A stretch of DNA of 64,000 nt from Notoacmeibacter marinus. Its GTDB lineage: Bacteria; Pseudomonadota; Alphaproteobacteria; Rhizobiales; Rhizobiaceae. Below are positions 7,817 through 17,571 of this stretch, piece after piece. The notes beneath the pieces were generated by a model that worked only from the letters and a program-made list of their open reading frames with translations, was not told where the DNA came from and did no database searches. The stretch is taken from the NCBI RefSeq assembly GCF_002238045.1, contig NZ_NBYO01000001.1:1490161-1554160 (forward strand), written 5' to 3'. The translations under genes were made by a program, and so were the position numbers. Within the stretch, counting starts at the first letter, position 1. Each line of letters starts with the position of its first letter.

Positions 7817-9099
7817 CACCGATGTGGGTGATCATTTGCGTAATATTGGGGCTCATTGTCCTGTCCGCGACATTCTCCGGTTCGGAGACGGCGCTGACAG
7901 CGGCCAGCCGTGCGCGAATGCACAGTCTGGAAAATGGCGGCGATCCCCGCGCCGGCATCGTCAGCCGTCTGATCGAGCGCCGTGACCGGCTGATCGGCGC
8001 GCTGCTGATCGGCAACAATCTGGTGAATATTCTCGCGTCCGCCCTTGCGACATCGATGTTCCTCGAACTGTTCGGCGATCAGGGGGTGGTTTGGGCGACG
8101 CTTTCGATGACGGTGCTGCTGGTCGTCTTCGCCGAGGTGCTACCCAAAAGCTGGGCGATTTCCTCGCCCGATACGTTCTCGCTGGCCGTCAGCCGGGGCA
8201 TGTCGGTCTATGTTGCGGTGCTGGGGCCGATCTCCTCGCTGGTAAACGGTTTCGTCCGCCAGGTGCTGCGCCTGTTCGGCATCAAGCTCGGCGAAGGGCA
8301 GTCCATGCTGACGGCGCATGAGGAGTTGCGCGGCACGATGGAGGTGCTGCATCGCGAAGGCGCCTTCGTCAAAGCCGATCGCGACCGGTTGGGCGGGCTT
8401 TTGGATCTGGCGGAACTGGAAGTTTCCGACGTGATGGTTCACCGCACCAGTATGCAGACACTCAATGCGGACGATCCGCCTGAAGATGCAGTGCGGCAGA
8501 TTCTCCATGCGCCCTATACCAGGATGCCGATATGGGAAGGCACGACCGACAACATCGTCGGGGTCGTCCATGCCAAGGATCTGCTGCGCGCGCTTCACGA
8601 TGTGAACAACGATCCGTCCCGGATCGATATCCGCGCTATCGCAGCGCCGGCCTGGTTCGTGCCCGACACCACGACGCTGCAGGACCAGCTGAACGCCTTT
8701 CTGCGGCGCAAAAGCCACTTCGCCATGGTCGTCGATGAATATGGCGAGCTGGAAGGGTTGATCACCCTGGAGGACATTATCGAGGAGATTGTCGGCGAAA
8801 TCGCCGATGAGCACGACATCGAAATGAAGGGCCTGGCCATCGAGGCCGACGGCTCGGTCGTGGTCGATGGCTCGGTGCCGATTCGCGATCTGAACCGCGC
8901 ACTCGACTGGAACCTGCCGGACGACTGGGCCACCACGGTGGCCGGGCTCGTTATTCACGAAACGCAGTCGATCCCCGACGAGCGGCAGGCCTTCACGTTT
9001 CATGGCAAACGCTTCGTGGTGCTGCGACGTGAGAAGAACCGGATTGTCAGCCTCCGCATCCGGCCGGTGCTGACGGCCGGCGAGGAATTGCCGCAGTAG
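7807..9099 (+). CDS. CNNM/CorC-HlyC family transporter-like protein (DUF21-CBS)
   Basis: A 430-residue membrane protein in the CNNM/CorB family, proposed to act in divalent cation (Mg2+/Co2+) efflux or its regulation. Domains in order are a DUF21 membrane domain (about residues 1-180, starting with a hydrophobic helix and the family's FSGSETAL), a CBS pair (about 205-325), and a C-terminal CorC_HlyC domain (about 340-425). The GTG at 7807 overlaps the end of aroB. An ATG at 7822 would remove only five residues. The name 'hemolysin' often given to the family is historical and not supported as a function. Confidence 0.88.
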   Translation: MHITPMWVIICVILGLIVLSATFSGSETALTAASRARMHSLENGGDPRAGIVSRLIERRDRLIGALLIGNNLVNILASALATSMFLELFGDQGVVWATLSMTVLLVVFAEVLPKSWAISSPDTFSLAVSRGMSVYVAVLGPISSLVNGFVRQVLRLFGIKLGEGQSMLTAHEELRGTMEVLHREGAFVKADRDRLGGLLDLAELEVSDVMVHRTSMQTLNADDPPEDAVRQILHAPYTRMPIWEGTTDNIVGVVHAKDLLRALHDVNNDPSRIDIRAIAAPAWFVPDTTTLQDQLNAFLRRKSHFAMVVDEYGELEGLITLEDIIEEIVGEIADEHDIEMKGLAIEADGSVVVDGSVPIRDLNRALDWNLPDDWATTVAGLVIHETQSIPDERQAFTFHGKRFVVLRREKNRIVSLRIRPVLTAGEELPQ

Positions 9100-9111
9100 A
9101 AGCGGACGGCT

Positions 9112-9429
9112 TTACCAACGTGTCGGTTCGCCTGGCGCCGCCGGTTCGATGGCAAGCGCATGGACCTTGTCGGGCGCCAATTCGTCGGCGAGCGCGTCGT
9201 TGATCGCGCGATGACGCTCGATCCGGCTCATTCCATCGAATTGCGCTGCGACGATGCGAACCCGGAAATGCGTTTCGCCCGCCCCGTCGAAACTGCCGTC
9301 ATCGGCCGAATCGCGATTGTGATGGCCTGCGTGCAGATGGCTCTCATTGACGATCTGCAGTCTTTGGGGATCGAAACGCGCCACCAGTTTCTCACGCATC
9401 GCCGTTTCGAGGGGGCCGGTGGCGGACAT
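9112..9429 (-). CDS. BolA family protein
   Basis: A 105-residue BolA-like protein. This family works with monothiol glutaredoxins in iron-sulfur cluster handling or sensing. The family core is visible: LQIVNESHLHAGH, then HFRVRIVAAQFDGMSRIERHR with the conserved FxGxxxxxRHR pattern, and KVHALAI near the C-terminus. It is convergent with the CNNM gene and divergent from the J-domain gene. The subgroup (BolA or IbaG) cannot be assigned. Confidence 0.9.
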   Translation of the reverse strand: MSATGPLETAMREKLVARFDPQRLQIVNESHLHAGHHNRDSADDGSFDGAGETHFRVRIVAAQFDGMSRIERHRAINDALADELAPDKVHALAIEPAAPGEPTRW

Positions 9430-9537
9430 GGTTCGTTCTCACATTGAGGTCAGGGCATATGGATCGCACCCTTCGGCTGAATTATATGCGCTTGTCAATT
9501 CTTGTTCTGGGGCGCGAAGCACCCCAATCTTTGGGCC

Positions 9538-10152
9538 ATGAAACCGCGTTCCAACCTTTTTGATTCCATCCGCGTCAAATCGCAGCAGAAAAAGCGTGCG
9601 GAGGCGACGAGCGCGCCGACCTGCCAGTGGGATGGCTGCGACAGGCCGGGCGAGCACCGCGCGCCGGTCGGCCGCAGCGCGGAGGGCGAATATTTTCGCT
9701 TCTGTGTCGATCACGTGCGCCAGTACAACAAGGGCTACAATTATTTCTCCGGCCTGTCCGACGGCGAAATTGCCCGTTACCAGAAGGAGGCCGCCACCGG
9801 GCACCGTCCGACCTGGAAGATCGGCTCGCTCGGCAGTGAAACCTCGGCCGCACCGGAAATCAGTTCGATGCGCAGCGGCCGCGCCGGCTATTACAGCGCG
9901 ACGGGACGCCGGCAGCCCGGACGTCAGGGCGCCAGTGTGGATTACGAAAAGCCGCTGAAACCGCTGGAGAAAAAGGCGATTCGTACGCTCGGCCTGGAAG
10001 GGCGTCCCGATTCCGAGGTGATCCGCGTGCGCTACAAACTGCTGGTGAAACAGTACCATCCCGACGCTAATCAGGGCGATCGCGGCAGCGAAGAGCGGTT
10101 TCGCGAAGTGCTCGACGCCTATCGATTGCTCAAGCGTTCCGGTTTCTGCTAG
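9538..10152 (+). CDS. J-domain protein with N-terminal Cys/His region
   Basis: A 204-residue co-chaperone-like protein. The C-terminal about 60 residues form a J domain with the HPD tripeptide (KQYHPDANQGD), which stimulates DnaK-type ATPases. The N-terminal half has a Cys/His pattern (CQWDGC, later FCVDHVRQYNKGYNYF) that could bind zinc. This layout differs from DnaJ, which has the J domain first. I used the ATG at 9538 (MKPRSNLF), where the basic N-terminus begins. It sits directly upstream of cobS-cobT, but no link to cobalamin is shown. Confidence 0.85.
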   Translation: MKPRSNLFDSIRVKSQQKKRAEATSAPTCQWDGCDRPGEHRAPVGRSAEGEYFRFCVDHVRQYNKGYNYFSGLSDGEIARYQKEAATGHRPTWKIGSLGSETSAAPEISSMRSGRAGYYSATGRRQPGRQGASVDYEKPLKPLEKKAIRTLGLEGRPDSEVIRVRYKLLVKQYHPDANQGDRGSEERFREVLDAYRLLKRSGFC

Positions 10153-10254
10153 GGGACGGTAGCCCCGGACAAGCGTTCAAACGAGACATGCAAGAAGGAC
10201 AAGGTGGGCCGCGGGGCATTTTGAGTCGCCGCGAAACCGCCGCGACGAAACGTG

Positions 10255-11241
10255 ATGGATACTCAGACTTCCGACAAGCCCAGCCTTCCCGACACTTCCG
10301 TTTCGGTTCGTGAGACATTCGGCATCGATTCCGACATGGTGGTGCCGGCCTATTCCGAGGCCGATCCCCATGTGCCGGAACTCGACGCGGATTATCTCTT
10401 CGACCGCCAGACCACGCTCGCGATCCTGGCCGGCTTCGCCTATAATCGCCGCGTTCTGGTGTCCGGCTTTCACGGCACGGGCAAATCCACCCATATCGAG
10501 CAGGTCGCCGCCCGCCTGAAATGGCCAGCAGTGCGCGTCAATCTCGACAGCCATGTCAGCCGGATCGATCTGGTCGGCAAGGACGCCATCGTGCTGCAGG
10601 ACGGCCAGCAGGTCACGGAATTCCGCGACGGCATCCTGCCATGGGCCTATCAGAACAACGTCGCGCTTGTCTTCGACGAATACGATGCGGGCCGACCCGA
10701 CGTGATGTTCGTGATCCAGCGGGTGCTGGAAAGCTCCGGCCGGCTGACGCTGCTCGACCAGAGCCGCGTGATTCGCCCCCATCCGGCCTTCCGCCTGTTC
10801 GCCACCGCCAACACGGTCGGTCTCGGCGATACGACGGGCCTCTATCACGGCACCCAGCAGATCAACCAGGCGCAGATGGACCGCTGGTCGATCGTCACCA
10901 CGCTGAACTATCTGCCGCACGACAAGGAAGTCGCCATCGTTCAGGCCAAGGCGCGGCACTATCAGAACGAGCAGGGCCGCGATGTCGTGGGCAAGATGGT
11001 GCGCGTTGCCGACATGACCCGCGCCGCCTTCACCAATGGCGATCTCTCCACGGTGATGAGCCCGCGGACGGTTCTGACCTGGGCGGAAAACGCCGACATC
11101 TTCAAGGATGTCGGCATGGCGTTCCGGCTCACCTTCCTCAACAAATGCGACGAGATGGAGCGGACGATCGTCAGCGAGTTCTACCAGCGCGCCTTCGGTG
11201 AGGAACTGCCCGAAAGCGCCGCGAATGTCGTGCTGGGGTAA
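10255..11241 (+). CDS. cobS: Cobaltochelatase subunit CobS
   Basis: A 328-residue AAA+ ATPase subunit of the aerobic CobN-CobS-CobT chelatase, which inserts cobalt into hydrogenobyrinic acid a,c-diamide. Walker A is GFHGTGKST. Walker B is LVFDEYDAG, followed by the AAA+ sensor region with [10 protein letters not shown]. The start is GTG (10252) directly followed by ATG (10255); ATG is used here. cobT follows at close spacing. CobN is not in this window. Confidence 0.95.
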   Translation: MDTQTSDKPSLPDTSVSVRETFGIDSDMVVPAYSEADPHVPELDADYLFDRQTTLAILAGFAYNRRVLVSGFHGTGKSTHIEQVAARLKWPAVRVNLDSHVSRIDLVGKDAIVLQDGQQVTEFRDGILPWAYQNNVALVFDEYDAGRPDVMFVIQRVLESSGRLTLLDQSRVIRPHPAFRLFATANTVGLGDTTGLYHGTQQINQAQMDRWSIVTTLNYLPHDKEVAIVQAKARHYQNEQGRDVVGKMVRVADMTRAAFTNGDLSTVMSPRTVLTWAENADIFKDVGMAFRLTFLNKCDEMERTIVSEFYQRAFGEELPESAANVVLG

Positions 11242-11335
11242 AGCCCGTTCGGGTCGAACAGCCAACGAGCGCTGAAGTGGGCAGCCTGGCAATTGCCCCT
11301 TGCTCCGATTCGGGTTCACCCCTTATCTGCATTCC

Positions 11336-13243
11336 ATGAGCAGTTCCGGTCACAATTCCCGCAAGGCGGCCAAGACGATCAGCGAAGCGCAGGACGGGTT
11401 CAAGCGGTCCGTTTCGGCGACCGTGCGCGCGATGAGCGGCGATCACGATCTCGAAGTGTCGTTCTCGCGCGACAAGCCGGCGCTAGTCGGCAATCGTGCG
11501 CGGTTGCCCGATCTGCCGAAGAAACCAAGCGCTGTGGATTTGTCCGTCACGCGCGGTATCGGCGATTCCATGGCGCTGCGCCGCGCCTGCCATGATGAGC
11601 GGTTGCATATGCGCCTTGCGCCGGAAGGCCGGCAGGCGCGGGCGGTCTACGATGCGGTGGAGGCCGCGCGCTGCGATTCCATCGGCGCCAACCGGATGCC
11701 CGGCGTGGCCGACAATATCGGCGCGATGTTGGACGATCGCTGCCAGAAGGCGAACTTCTCCGCGGCTACCGGCCGTGACGACGTGCCGGTCGAAGAGGCC
11801 GTCTCGATGCTGGTGCGCGAAAAGTTGACGGGGCGGCCCATGCCCGAGGCGGCGCGCAACGCCGTCTCCTTCTGGCGCGAATGGATCGAGGAGAAGGCCG
11901 AGGACCGGCTCGATACGCTGCTCGATGACATCGACAATCAGGACGATTTCGCCCGTTCCATCCGCGAACTTCTCGTTTCGCTGGAGATGGCCGAGGAACT
12001 GTCGGACGAGACGGAGGACGAACAGGACCCATCCGAGGATGAGGAGAGCGAGCCGGAGCCGCAGGACAGCGAAGACGAAGGGGGCGACCAGTCCGACGGC
12101 GAGGAGGATGCATCCGCCGATGCGTCGGAGCAGGATGGCGACCCGCAGGACAGCGACCAGACGGACATGGCGGAAGCCTCGGACGCCGATTTCGACGAGG
12201 ACGAGGAAGGCGAAGACGAGGCGGAAACGCCGGGCGAGACACGCCGGCAGGAGGATGTCTTCTCCGACATCGCGGCCGAGCTGGACTACAAGGCCTACAC
12301 GACCACCTTCGACGAGGAGGTCGCGGCGGACGAGCTGTGCGAGCATGACGAGCTGGAGCGGCTGCGCGCCTTCCTGGACAAGCAGATCGGCAATATGCAG
12401 CGGGTCGTCAGCCGCCTCGCCAACCGGCTGCAGCGCCGCCTGATGGCGCAGCAGAACCGGTCCTGGGATTTCGACCTCGAAGAGGGCTATCTCGATCCGG
12501 CACGGCTGTCGCGGATCATCATCGATCCGATGCAGCCGCTATCCTTCAAGCAGGAGCAGGACACCAATTTCCGCGACACGGTGGTCACGCTTCTCATCGA
12601 CAATTCCGGTTCGATGCGCGGCCGTCCGATCACGGTGGCGGCCACCTGCGCCGACATTCTGGCGCGCACGCTGGAGCGCTGCGGCGTGTCGGTCGAGGTG
12701 CTCGGCTTCACCACGCGGGCGTGGAAGGGCGGCAGCAGCCGCGAGGAATGGCTGAAGGCAGGCAAGGAGCCGGGGCCGGGCCGCCTCAACGATCTGCGCC
12801 ACATCGTCTACAAGAGCGCCGACATGCCCTGGCGGCGGGCCAAGCCCAATCTCGGCCTGATGATGCGCGAGGGCCTGCTGAAGGAGAACATCGACGGCGA
12901 AGCGCTGATGTGGGCGCATCGCCGGCTCCTGCAACGGCACGAACAGCGCAAGATCCTGATGATGATCTCCGATGGCGCGCCGGTGGACGATTCCACCCTG
13001 TCGGTCAATGCCGGCAATTATCTGGAACGGCATCTGCGCGCGGTGATCGAGCGCATCGAGACGCGCTCTCCGGTCGAATTGCTGGCCATCGGCATCGGCC
13101 ATGACGTCACGCGCTACTATCGGCGGGCTGTGACCATTGTCGATGTGGAGGAACTGGCCGGCGCCATGACGGAACAGCTGGCCGGCCTCTTCGAAGACGA
13201 GACATCCGGCCACGGGCCACGCCGCGCCGCCGGACGCAGGTGA
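11336..13243 (+). CDS. cobT: Cobaltochelatase subunit CobT
   Basis: A 635-residue partner of CobS in the aerobic cobalt chelatase. The middle (about residues 220-310) is strongly acidic and Asp/Glu-rich. The C-terminal von Willebrand A domain carries the MIDAS motif in LLIDNSGSM (about residue 420). Size and order after cobS are as in known aerobic B12 producers. The ATG at 11336 (MSSSGHNS) is preferred over an ATG 36 bases upstream, because the alignment to the family begins near KAAKTISEA. Its stop overlaps the GTG start of the next gene. Confidence 0.95.
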   Translation: MSSSGHNSRKAAKTISEAQDGFKRSVSATVRAMSGDHDLEVSFSRDKPALVGNRARLPDLPKKPSAVDLSVTRGIGDSMALRRACHDERLHMRLAPEGRQARAVYDAVEAARCDSIGANRMPGVADNIGAMLDDRCQKANFSAATGRDDVPVEEAVSMLVREKLTGRPMPEAARNAVSFWREWIEEKAEDRLDTLLDDIDNQDDFARSIRELLVSLEMAEELSDETEDEQDPSEDEESEPEPQDSEDEGGDQSDGEEDASADASEQDGDPQDSDQTDMAEASDADFDEDEEGEDEAETPGETRRQEDVFSDIAAELDYKAYTTTFDEEVAADELCEHDELERLRAFLDKQIGNMQRVVSRLANRLQRRLMAQQNRSWDFDLEEGYLDPARLSRIIIDPMQPLSFKQEQDTNFRDTVVTLLIDNSGSMRGRPITVAATCADILARTLERCGVSVEVLGFTTRAWKGGSSREEWLKAGKEPGPGRLNDLRHIVYKSADMPWRRAKPNLGLMMREGLLKENIDGEALMWAHRRLLQRHEQRKILMMISDGAPVDDSTLSVNAGNYLERHLRAVIERIETRSPVELLAIGIGHDVTRYYRRAVTIVDVEELAGAMTEQLAGLFEDETSGHGPRRAAGRR

Positions 13244-14265
13244 ATATGTCGGGCCGATCCGCTGTCGCGCTGGCGATCGGCGCGCTGGTCGCGACCATTG
13301 CGATGACGGCGACCGCATGGGCCGAAGCGTTCGCTGTGCGGACCGAGCCGATCGAAACCTTTCGGATCGGTTCGGATGAAACGCAGTTCGGGCCGCTACG
13401 CTTCGTCGGTGGACTGAATCTCATCGGCGGTCACCGCCATCTCGGCGCGTTCTCCGCCTTTCGGTTTCGCGATGGCGATGGTGGCCGAATCGTTGCCGTC
13501 TCCGATACCGGCTTCTTCCTCTTCGCCCGGATCGAACGTGATGCTGAAGGGCGTCCCATCGGGATCGCCGATGCCAGCCTTTCGGAAATGACGGATCGAA
13601 CCGGCAAGGTGCAGCGGGGGAAATATCTTTCCGACGCAGAGGGGCTGTCGCTGGATGGCGACCGCGCCTCCGTGGCGTTCGAACGCATCGACCGTATCGT
13701 CGAATTTCAGCTCGACGGGGACCGGGCCTCGCCTCTTCCCACCGAGGTGCCGATCCTCATCCCGGGCCGGGAACTGCGGTCCAATGGCGGGCTGGAAGCC
13801 TTGGTTCGCACGCCGGAGGGCGGCCCGTTCGAAGGCGCACGGATCGCCATCGCCGAGACGAGTATCGACCGGAACGGCAATATCCTTGCCGTGGTTCTGG
13901 AAGGGTCGCGGCGCGGGCAGTTCTCGGTGCGCAAGAGCGGCCGCTTCTCGCCGACCGATGCGGCTATCCTGCCGGGTGAACGCCTTTTGCTGCTGGAACG
14001 GTCCTTTTCGCTGGCGCGCGGTGTCGGAATGCAGTTGCGGATGATCGATCTGGCGACAATCCGGCCGGGCGCGACAGTGGACGGCGAGGTGATTTTGACG
14101 ACAGATATGCGCTACCAGATCGACAATATGGAGGGGATCGACGCGTTTCGCGCGCCCGACGGCAAGCTGCGCATCGGCTTGATCTCCGACGATAATCGCT
14201 CGATCCTGCAGCGAACGCTCTATCTGGAGTTCGAACTGAACGCGGCCGATAAGGCGATTCGATAA
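13240..14265 (+). CDS. Secreted phytase-like esterase (esterase-like activity of phytase family)
   Basis: A 341-residue exported protein with a signal peptide (hydrophobic about residues 8-27, ending AWAEA) and a beta-propeller-like body with [27 protein letters not shown] and MEGIDAF motifs, typical of the Phytase-like (PF13449) family. The family name reflects distant similarity; substrate and activity are unknown. It starts at GTG 13240 overlapping the cobT stop, or at ATG 13246. It ends 15 bases from the convergent M48 protease gene. Confidence 0.83.
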   Translation: MNMSGRSAVALAIGALVATIAMTATAWAEAFAVRTEPIETFRIGSDETQFGPLRFVGGLNLIGGHRHLGAFSAFRFRDGDGGRIVAVSDTGFFLFARIERDAEGRPIGIADASLSEMTDRTGKVQRGKYLSDAEGLSLDGDRASVAFERIDRIVEFQLDGDRASPLPTEVPILIPGRELRSNGGLEALVRTPEGGPFEGARIAIAETSIDRNGNILAVVLEGSRRGQFSVRKSGRFSPTDAAILPGERLLLLERSFSLARGVGMQLRMIDLATIRPGATVDGEVILTTDMRYQIDNMEGIDAFRAPDGKLRIGLISDDNRSILQRTLYLEFELNAADKAIR

Positions 14266-14280
14266 CGCATCGGGATGACC

Positions 14281-14964
14281 TCAACTGCCGGCGGATGAGG
14301 GCAAAGGCTCGCAGCCGGCACTGTCGCGTTCGCCAATCGCGTCCGGCAGGAGCCTCGTCAGCTCCGCAAATCGCGTGCCGTGTCCGGGATGGGTCGAGAG
14401 AATTTCCGGCAAACCCTTGCTGATCCTCGCCATACGTTCCCAGACCTTCGGCGCCGCGCGCGGATCGAAGCAGGCGCGCGCCATCAGAATCAGGCCGATC
14501 CGGTCGGCCTCGCTTTCATGCACGCGTGAAAATGGCCGCAACACGCCAAATTCGCTGCCGAGGCCCAGAAGCGCGTAGATCAGGCTCTGGCTCTCGGGAC
14601 TGCTGCCGACGAAGATCGAAGCGGTCAATTGGCCGACACGCGCCAGTTCGGCCTGCGTCATCCGCTCCTCGGGGTGGCGCGCGATCACATGCGCCATTTC
14701 ATGGCCGATCACCGCCGCGAGACCCGCATCCAGGCCGGTCGCCGGTAGAATGCCCGTATGGACGGCGATATTGCCGTTCGGCAGGGCGAAGGCATTGGGC
14801 GTGCTGTCGTTGAGGAGAACCACGTCCCAGTCGATCTGCCGACCGGAGAGTTCGGCCGCCGGACCTTCCAGGCGCGTAACGATACGCCGGATCGTCTCGG
14901 CTTCATCGCTATCGATAATGACAGCGTCGCTTTCGACGACCTTGGCAAAAGCCTGCTCGCCCAT
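14281..14964 (-). CDS. M48 family metalloprotease (true N-terminus has no standard start codon)
   Basis: A zinc metallopeptidase of the BepA/LoiP-like M48 group, probably acting in the periplasm or envelope. The zinc site is GHEMAHVIARH, with the third ligand in HESEADRIGL. The first usable ATG (14964, MGEQAFAK) gives 227 residues, but the same frame stays open upstream to 15102. There it encodes a basic residue, a hydrophobic segment (GIIAFIVAAFGALWTLLFGW) and RSQLIGVSSEVAAQ, the usual family lead-in. No ATG, GTG or TTG lies in that extension. Either an unusual ATC start at 15090 is used, with AAAGGG just upstream, or one extra base separates the frame from a TTG at 15106. Confidence 0.82.
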   Translation of the reverse strand: MGEQAFAKVVESDAVIIDSDEAETIRRIVTRLEGPAAELSGRQIDWDVVLLNDSTPNAFALPNGNIAVHTGILPATGLDAGLAAVIGHEMAHVIARHPEERMTQAELARVGQLTASIFVGSSPESQSLIYALLGLGSEFGVLRPFSRVHESEADRIGLILMARACFDPRAAPKVWERMARISKGLPEILSTHPGHGTRFAELTRLLPDAIGERDSAGCEPLPSSAGS

Positions 14965-15196
14965 CTGTGCCGCGACTTCGGAACTGACGCCGATCAGCTG
15001 CGAGCGATCCGTATAGGGTACGGTCTGCCAACCGAACAGCAGGGTCCAGAGCGCACCGAACGCGGCGACGATGAAGGCGATGATTCCGATAGCTCTGCCC
15101 TTTCAAGACCGGACGGACCTGACAATAAGGGCGATCTAGGGTGACGGACAGGGCGCGCAAGCGCCATAGCCTCGTCATTCACGGGAGCAATGGCAC

Positions 15197-15224
15197 AAAA
15201 GAAAACCGGGCCTGAACGGCCCGG
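15197..15224 (-). terminator. Intrinsic terminator after rpmB
   Basis: On the minus strand a 7-bp GC stem (CCGGGCC / GGCCCGG) with a 5-base loop is followed by TTTTCTTTT. It lies about 30 bases past the rpmB stop codon and before the M48 protease gene, so it should separate the two transcripts. Confidence 0.85.
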
Positions 15225-15254
15225 CCAATTCTTTGCAGAAGCGATGCCTTGCGA

Positions 15255-15557
15255 TCAGGCCGCCGGCAGGTTTTCCTTGTCGAGCGCCTTCTGGACCTGG
15301 CGCTTGATGAGCCGGGCGCGCTGCGACAGCGTCTCATTCTTCGATTTCATCAGGAAATTGTCCAAACCGCCGCGATGCTCAACCGTGCGGAGCGCCGCCG
15401 CGGAAACGCGCAGGCGATAGCTCTGGCCGGTCGCATCCGACATTAGCGACACGTTGACGAGATTGGGCAGGAAACGGCGCTTGCTCTTGTTGTTGGCGTG
15501 CGAGACGTTGTTGCCAACCATCACGCCCTTGCTGGTCAGTTCGCAGATGCGGGACAT
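15255..15557 (-). CDS. rpmB: 50S ribosomal protein L28
   Basis: A 100-residue large-subunit ribosomal protein. The sequence begins [20 protein letters not shown] and contains [10 protein letters not shown], both characteristic of the longer alphaproteobacterial L28. A longer open frame runs upstream to 15698, but it is not conserved. The gene is monocistronic by appearance, with a candidate promoter at 15686-15714, a hairpin in the leader, and a strong terminator. It is divergent from the DUF3108 gene. Confidence 0.97.
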   Translation of the reverse strand: MSRICELTSKGVMVGNNVSHANNKSKRRFLPNLVNVSLMSDATGQSYRLRVSAAALRTVEHRGGLDNFLMKSKNETLSQRARLIKRQVQKALDKENLPAA

Positions 15558-15632
15558 CGTGATCGATCCTTCGTTTGGTCCGTGGCCGAGCGGCTGCGTA
15601 TCATACAGGCCGGCTGCTGAGGCGACACGCGA

Positions 15633-15654
15633 AAAAGCCGCGCACGCGCGGCTC
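15633..15654 (-). promoter_or_regulatory. Terminator-like hairpin in the rpmB leader (possible attenuator)
   Basis: On the minus strand AGCCGCG-CGTG-CGCGGCT is followed by TTTT. It lies about 76 bases before the rpmB start. No gene on the minus strand lies upstream that it could terminate. If the candidate promoter at 15686-15714 is right, the hairpin is inside the 5' untranslated leader. An attenuation role is inference. Confidence 0.55.
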
Positions 15655-15685
15655 GGTTCGGCGGGTCGGCCGGAAAAGTCGCTGT

Positions 15686-15714
15686 TCCATAGTGGCAAGT
15701 CGCATTGGCGTCAA
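15686..15714 (-). promoter_or_regulatory. Candidate sigma-70 promoter for rpmB
   Basis: On the minus strand TTGACG (15714-15709) and TATGGA (15691-15686) are 17 bases apart. The -35 box is a good match and the -10 box a weak one. It would give a leader of roughly 120 bases. Confidence 0.4.
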
Positions 15715-15821
15715 GTCGGGATTGCCTCTGCGGCCAGGGCGCTTCCCGTCGCGATGGCGCCGCATTTTGGCGCTGATAGTAGTCGCCAAGGGGCGATCCG
15801 GGCAGAAGGATCGAAGAAATT

Positions 15822-16604
15822 ATGACCATCGATACAATTCGGCGCGCTGGCGCCCTCGCCATTGTCGCGTTGATGATGTCGCCGCAACCGTCGGCGGCTG
15901 TCAGTCTCGGCGCCGATTACGTGTTTTCGGTCTTCGGTCTGCCGGCCATGAAGATCGATATCGACTGGAAGGGCGAGGGCAGCCGCTACGCCATCGACGG
16001 TAAGCTTCGGCCAGCCGGGATCGGCCGCATCTTCGGGAACATCAAGGGGGACCTCTCGGTCGATGGCCGGATGACGGCGGATGGCTGGAAACCACAGAAT
16101 TTCGCCATGGGCTACAAGGGCAAGGATCCCTGGCGCGGCCGAGCGCAGTGGGCCGGCGACACGCTGACCATGTTGCAGACCGAACCCGACAACCGGCGCA
16201 AAGGCGGCAGTGCCTGGGTGCCGCTCGATGGCAATGCAAAGTCCGGCTTCGTCGATCTGTTCACCGGCATGGTGGTCGAATCGGATACGGCCAACGGGGT
16301 ATGCGGTCGCGCGCTCGATCTTTTCGATGGCGAGATGCGCCTGAAACTCGCCATGGGCGCGCCCAAGCCGGTCGCCCTCCGCATCAAGGGCGCACCGAAA
16401 AAGGGCATACAGTGCGCGGCGCGCTTCACGCCGGTCGCAGGATACAGCAAGAAGAGTTCGTCGCGGCAGCACCTGGCGCGCCAGACCATCACGATCGTCT
16501 GGGCCAATCCGGTCGGTCGATACTGGGTGCCGGCTTCGGCGATCATTCCGCATAAGGATGCGACACTTCGCATCAAGGCTTCGCGGATCTATGGCAAGCC
16601 CTGA
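15822..16604 (+). CDS. DUF3108 domain-containing exported protein
   Basis: A 260-residue protein with a signal peptide (hydrophobic about residues 10-26, ending PSAAVS) and a body matching the DUF3108 family. The body has YVFSVFGLPAMKIDIDW at the start, DLFTGMVV in the middle, and a C-terminal strand VWANPVGRYWVPASA. The molecular role of the family is unknown. It lies head to head with rpmB, an arrangement I recall as common in this order. The ATG start follows directly on the mature-length family model. Confidence 0.82.
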   Translation: MTIDTIRRAGALAIVALMMSPQPSAAVSLGADYVFSVFGLPAMKIDIDWKGEGSRYAIDGKLRPAGIGRIFGNIKGDLSVDGRMTADGWKPQNFAMGYKGKDPWRGRAQWAGDTLTMLQTEPDNRRKGGSAWVPLDGNAKSGFVDLFTGMVVESDTANGVCGRALDLFDGEMRLKLAMGAPKPVALRIKGAPKKGIQCAARFTPVAGYSKKSSSRQHLARQTITIVWANPVGRYWVPASAIIPHKDATLRIKASRIYGKP

Positions 16605-16649
16605 AGCTATCCGGCTTGCGAAGGCCCTTTCGCCGATCTAAGCCCGGCC

Positions 16650-17561
16650 ATGATCCGCTCGACCCTTATCGGCTTTCTGGCCGTTCTTCTGTGGGCCTCG
16701 CTGGCCCTGTTCACGACGCTGTCGGGCGCGGTGCCGCCGCTATTGCTCAATGGCTTTTCCTTTGCGGTGGCGACACTGATCGGCCTTGTCTACGGCCTTT
16801 CCAACGCGGCGCGGCGACAAACCCTGAAGCAAACGCTTCGGCTGCCGCCTGTCGTTCTGGGTGCCGGCATCGCCGGCCTCTTCTTCTTTCACGCGCTCTA
16901 CTTCGCCAGTCTACGGCTGGCCCCGCCGGTGGAAGCCAATCTTCTGAACTATCTTTGGCCGCTTTTCATCGTCCTGGGCTCGGGACTGGTGGCAGGCCGT
17001 GCGCCGGGCTGGCGGCAATGGATCGGCGCATTGCTCGGTCTGATCGGGACGGGGCTGATCGTGATGAAGGAGAGCGGGTTCCAGTTCGAGACCGCCTATC
17101 TGCCCGGTTATGCGCTGGCGCTGGGCGCGGCCTTCTTCTGGACGAGCTATTCGCTGGCGGCTCGGCGCTTTGCCCATGTGCCGACGCTGGCGGTCACCTG
17201 GTACTGCCTCGGCACGAGTGTGCTCAGCTTTATTCTCCACGCGCTGTTCGAAACGACGGTGCTGCCGCAGAACGGCCTCGAATGGGGTGCGGTCCTCTGT
17301 CTCGGCCTCGGGCCGGTGGGCATCGCCTTTTTCTTCTGGGACGAAGGCATGAAACGCGGCGACGTTTCCGTCCTCGGAGCCGCCGCCTATGCCGCGCCGC
17401 TTCTGTCGACCTTGTTGCTTATCGCTTTCGGTCAGGCCGAACTGACGCTGCGGATTGCCATTGCCTGCCTGCTGATCACCTTCGGGGCGGCGCTTGCGGC
17501 GTCCAGCCTGTTCGGCCGTGACCGCAAAACGGAACCTGCGGCCCAAACACCGGTTCCCTGA
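16650..17561 (+). CDS. EamA/DMT-superfamily transporter
   Basis: A 303-residue integral membrane protein with about ten hydrophobic segments in two EamA repeats, the layout of the drug/metabolite transporter superfamily. Clear features are the first helix (LIGFLAVLLWASLALF) and the second-repeat start (GYALALGAAFFWTSYSLAARR). The substrate cannot be predicted; members move amino acids, aromatics and other small molecules. It ends 10 bases from the convergent DUF1284 gene. Confidence 0.87.
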   Translation: MIRSTLIGFLAVLLWASLALFTTLSGAVPPLLLNGFSFAVATLIGLVYGLSNAARRQTLKQTLRLPPVVLGAGIAGLFFFHALYFASLRLAPPVEANLLNYLWPLFIVLGSGLVAGRAPGWRQWIGALLGLIGTGLIVMKESGFQFETAYLPGYALALGAAFFWTSYSLAARRFAHVPTLAVTWYCLGTSVLSFILHALFETTVLPQNGLEWGAVLCLGLGPVGIAFFFWDEGMKRGDVSVLGAAAYAAPLLSTLLLIAFGQAELTLRIAIACLLITFGAALAASSLFGRDRKTEPAAQTPVP

Positions 17562-17571
17562 CGGAAAGACC

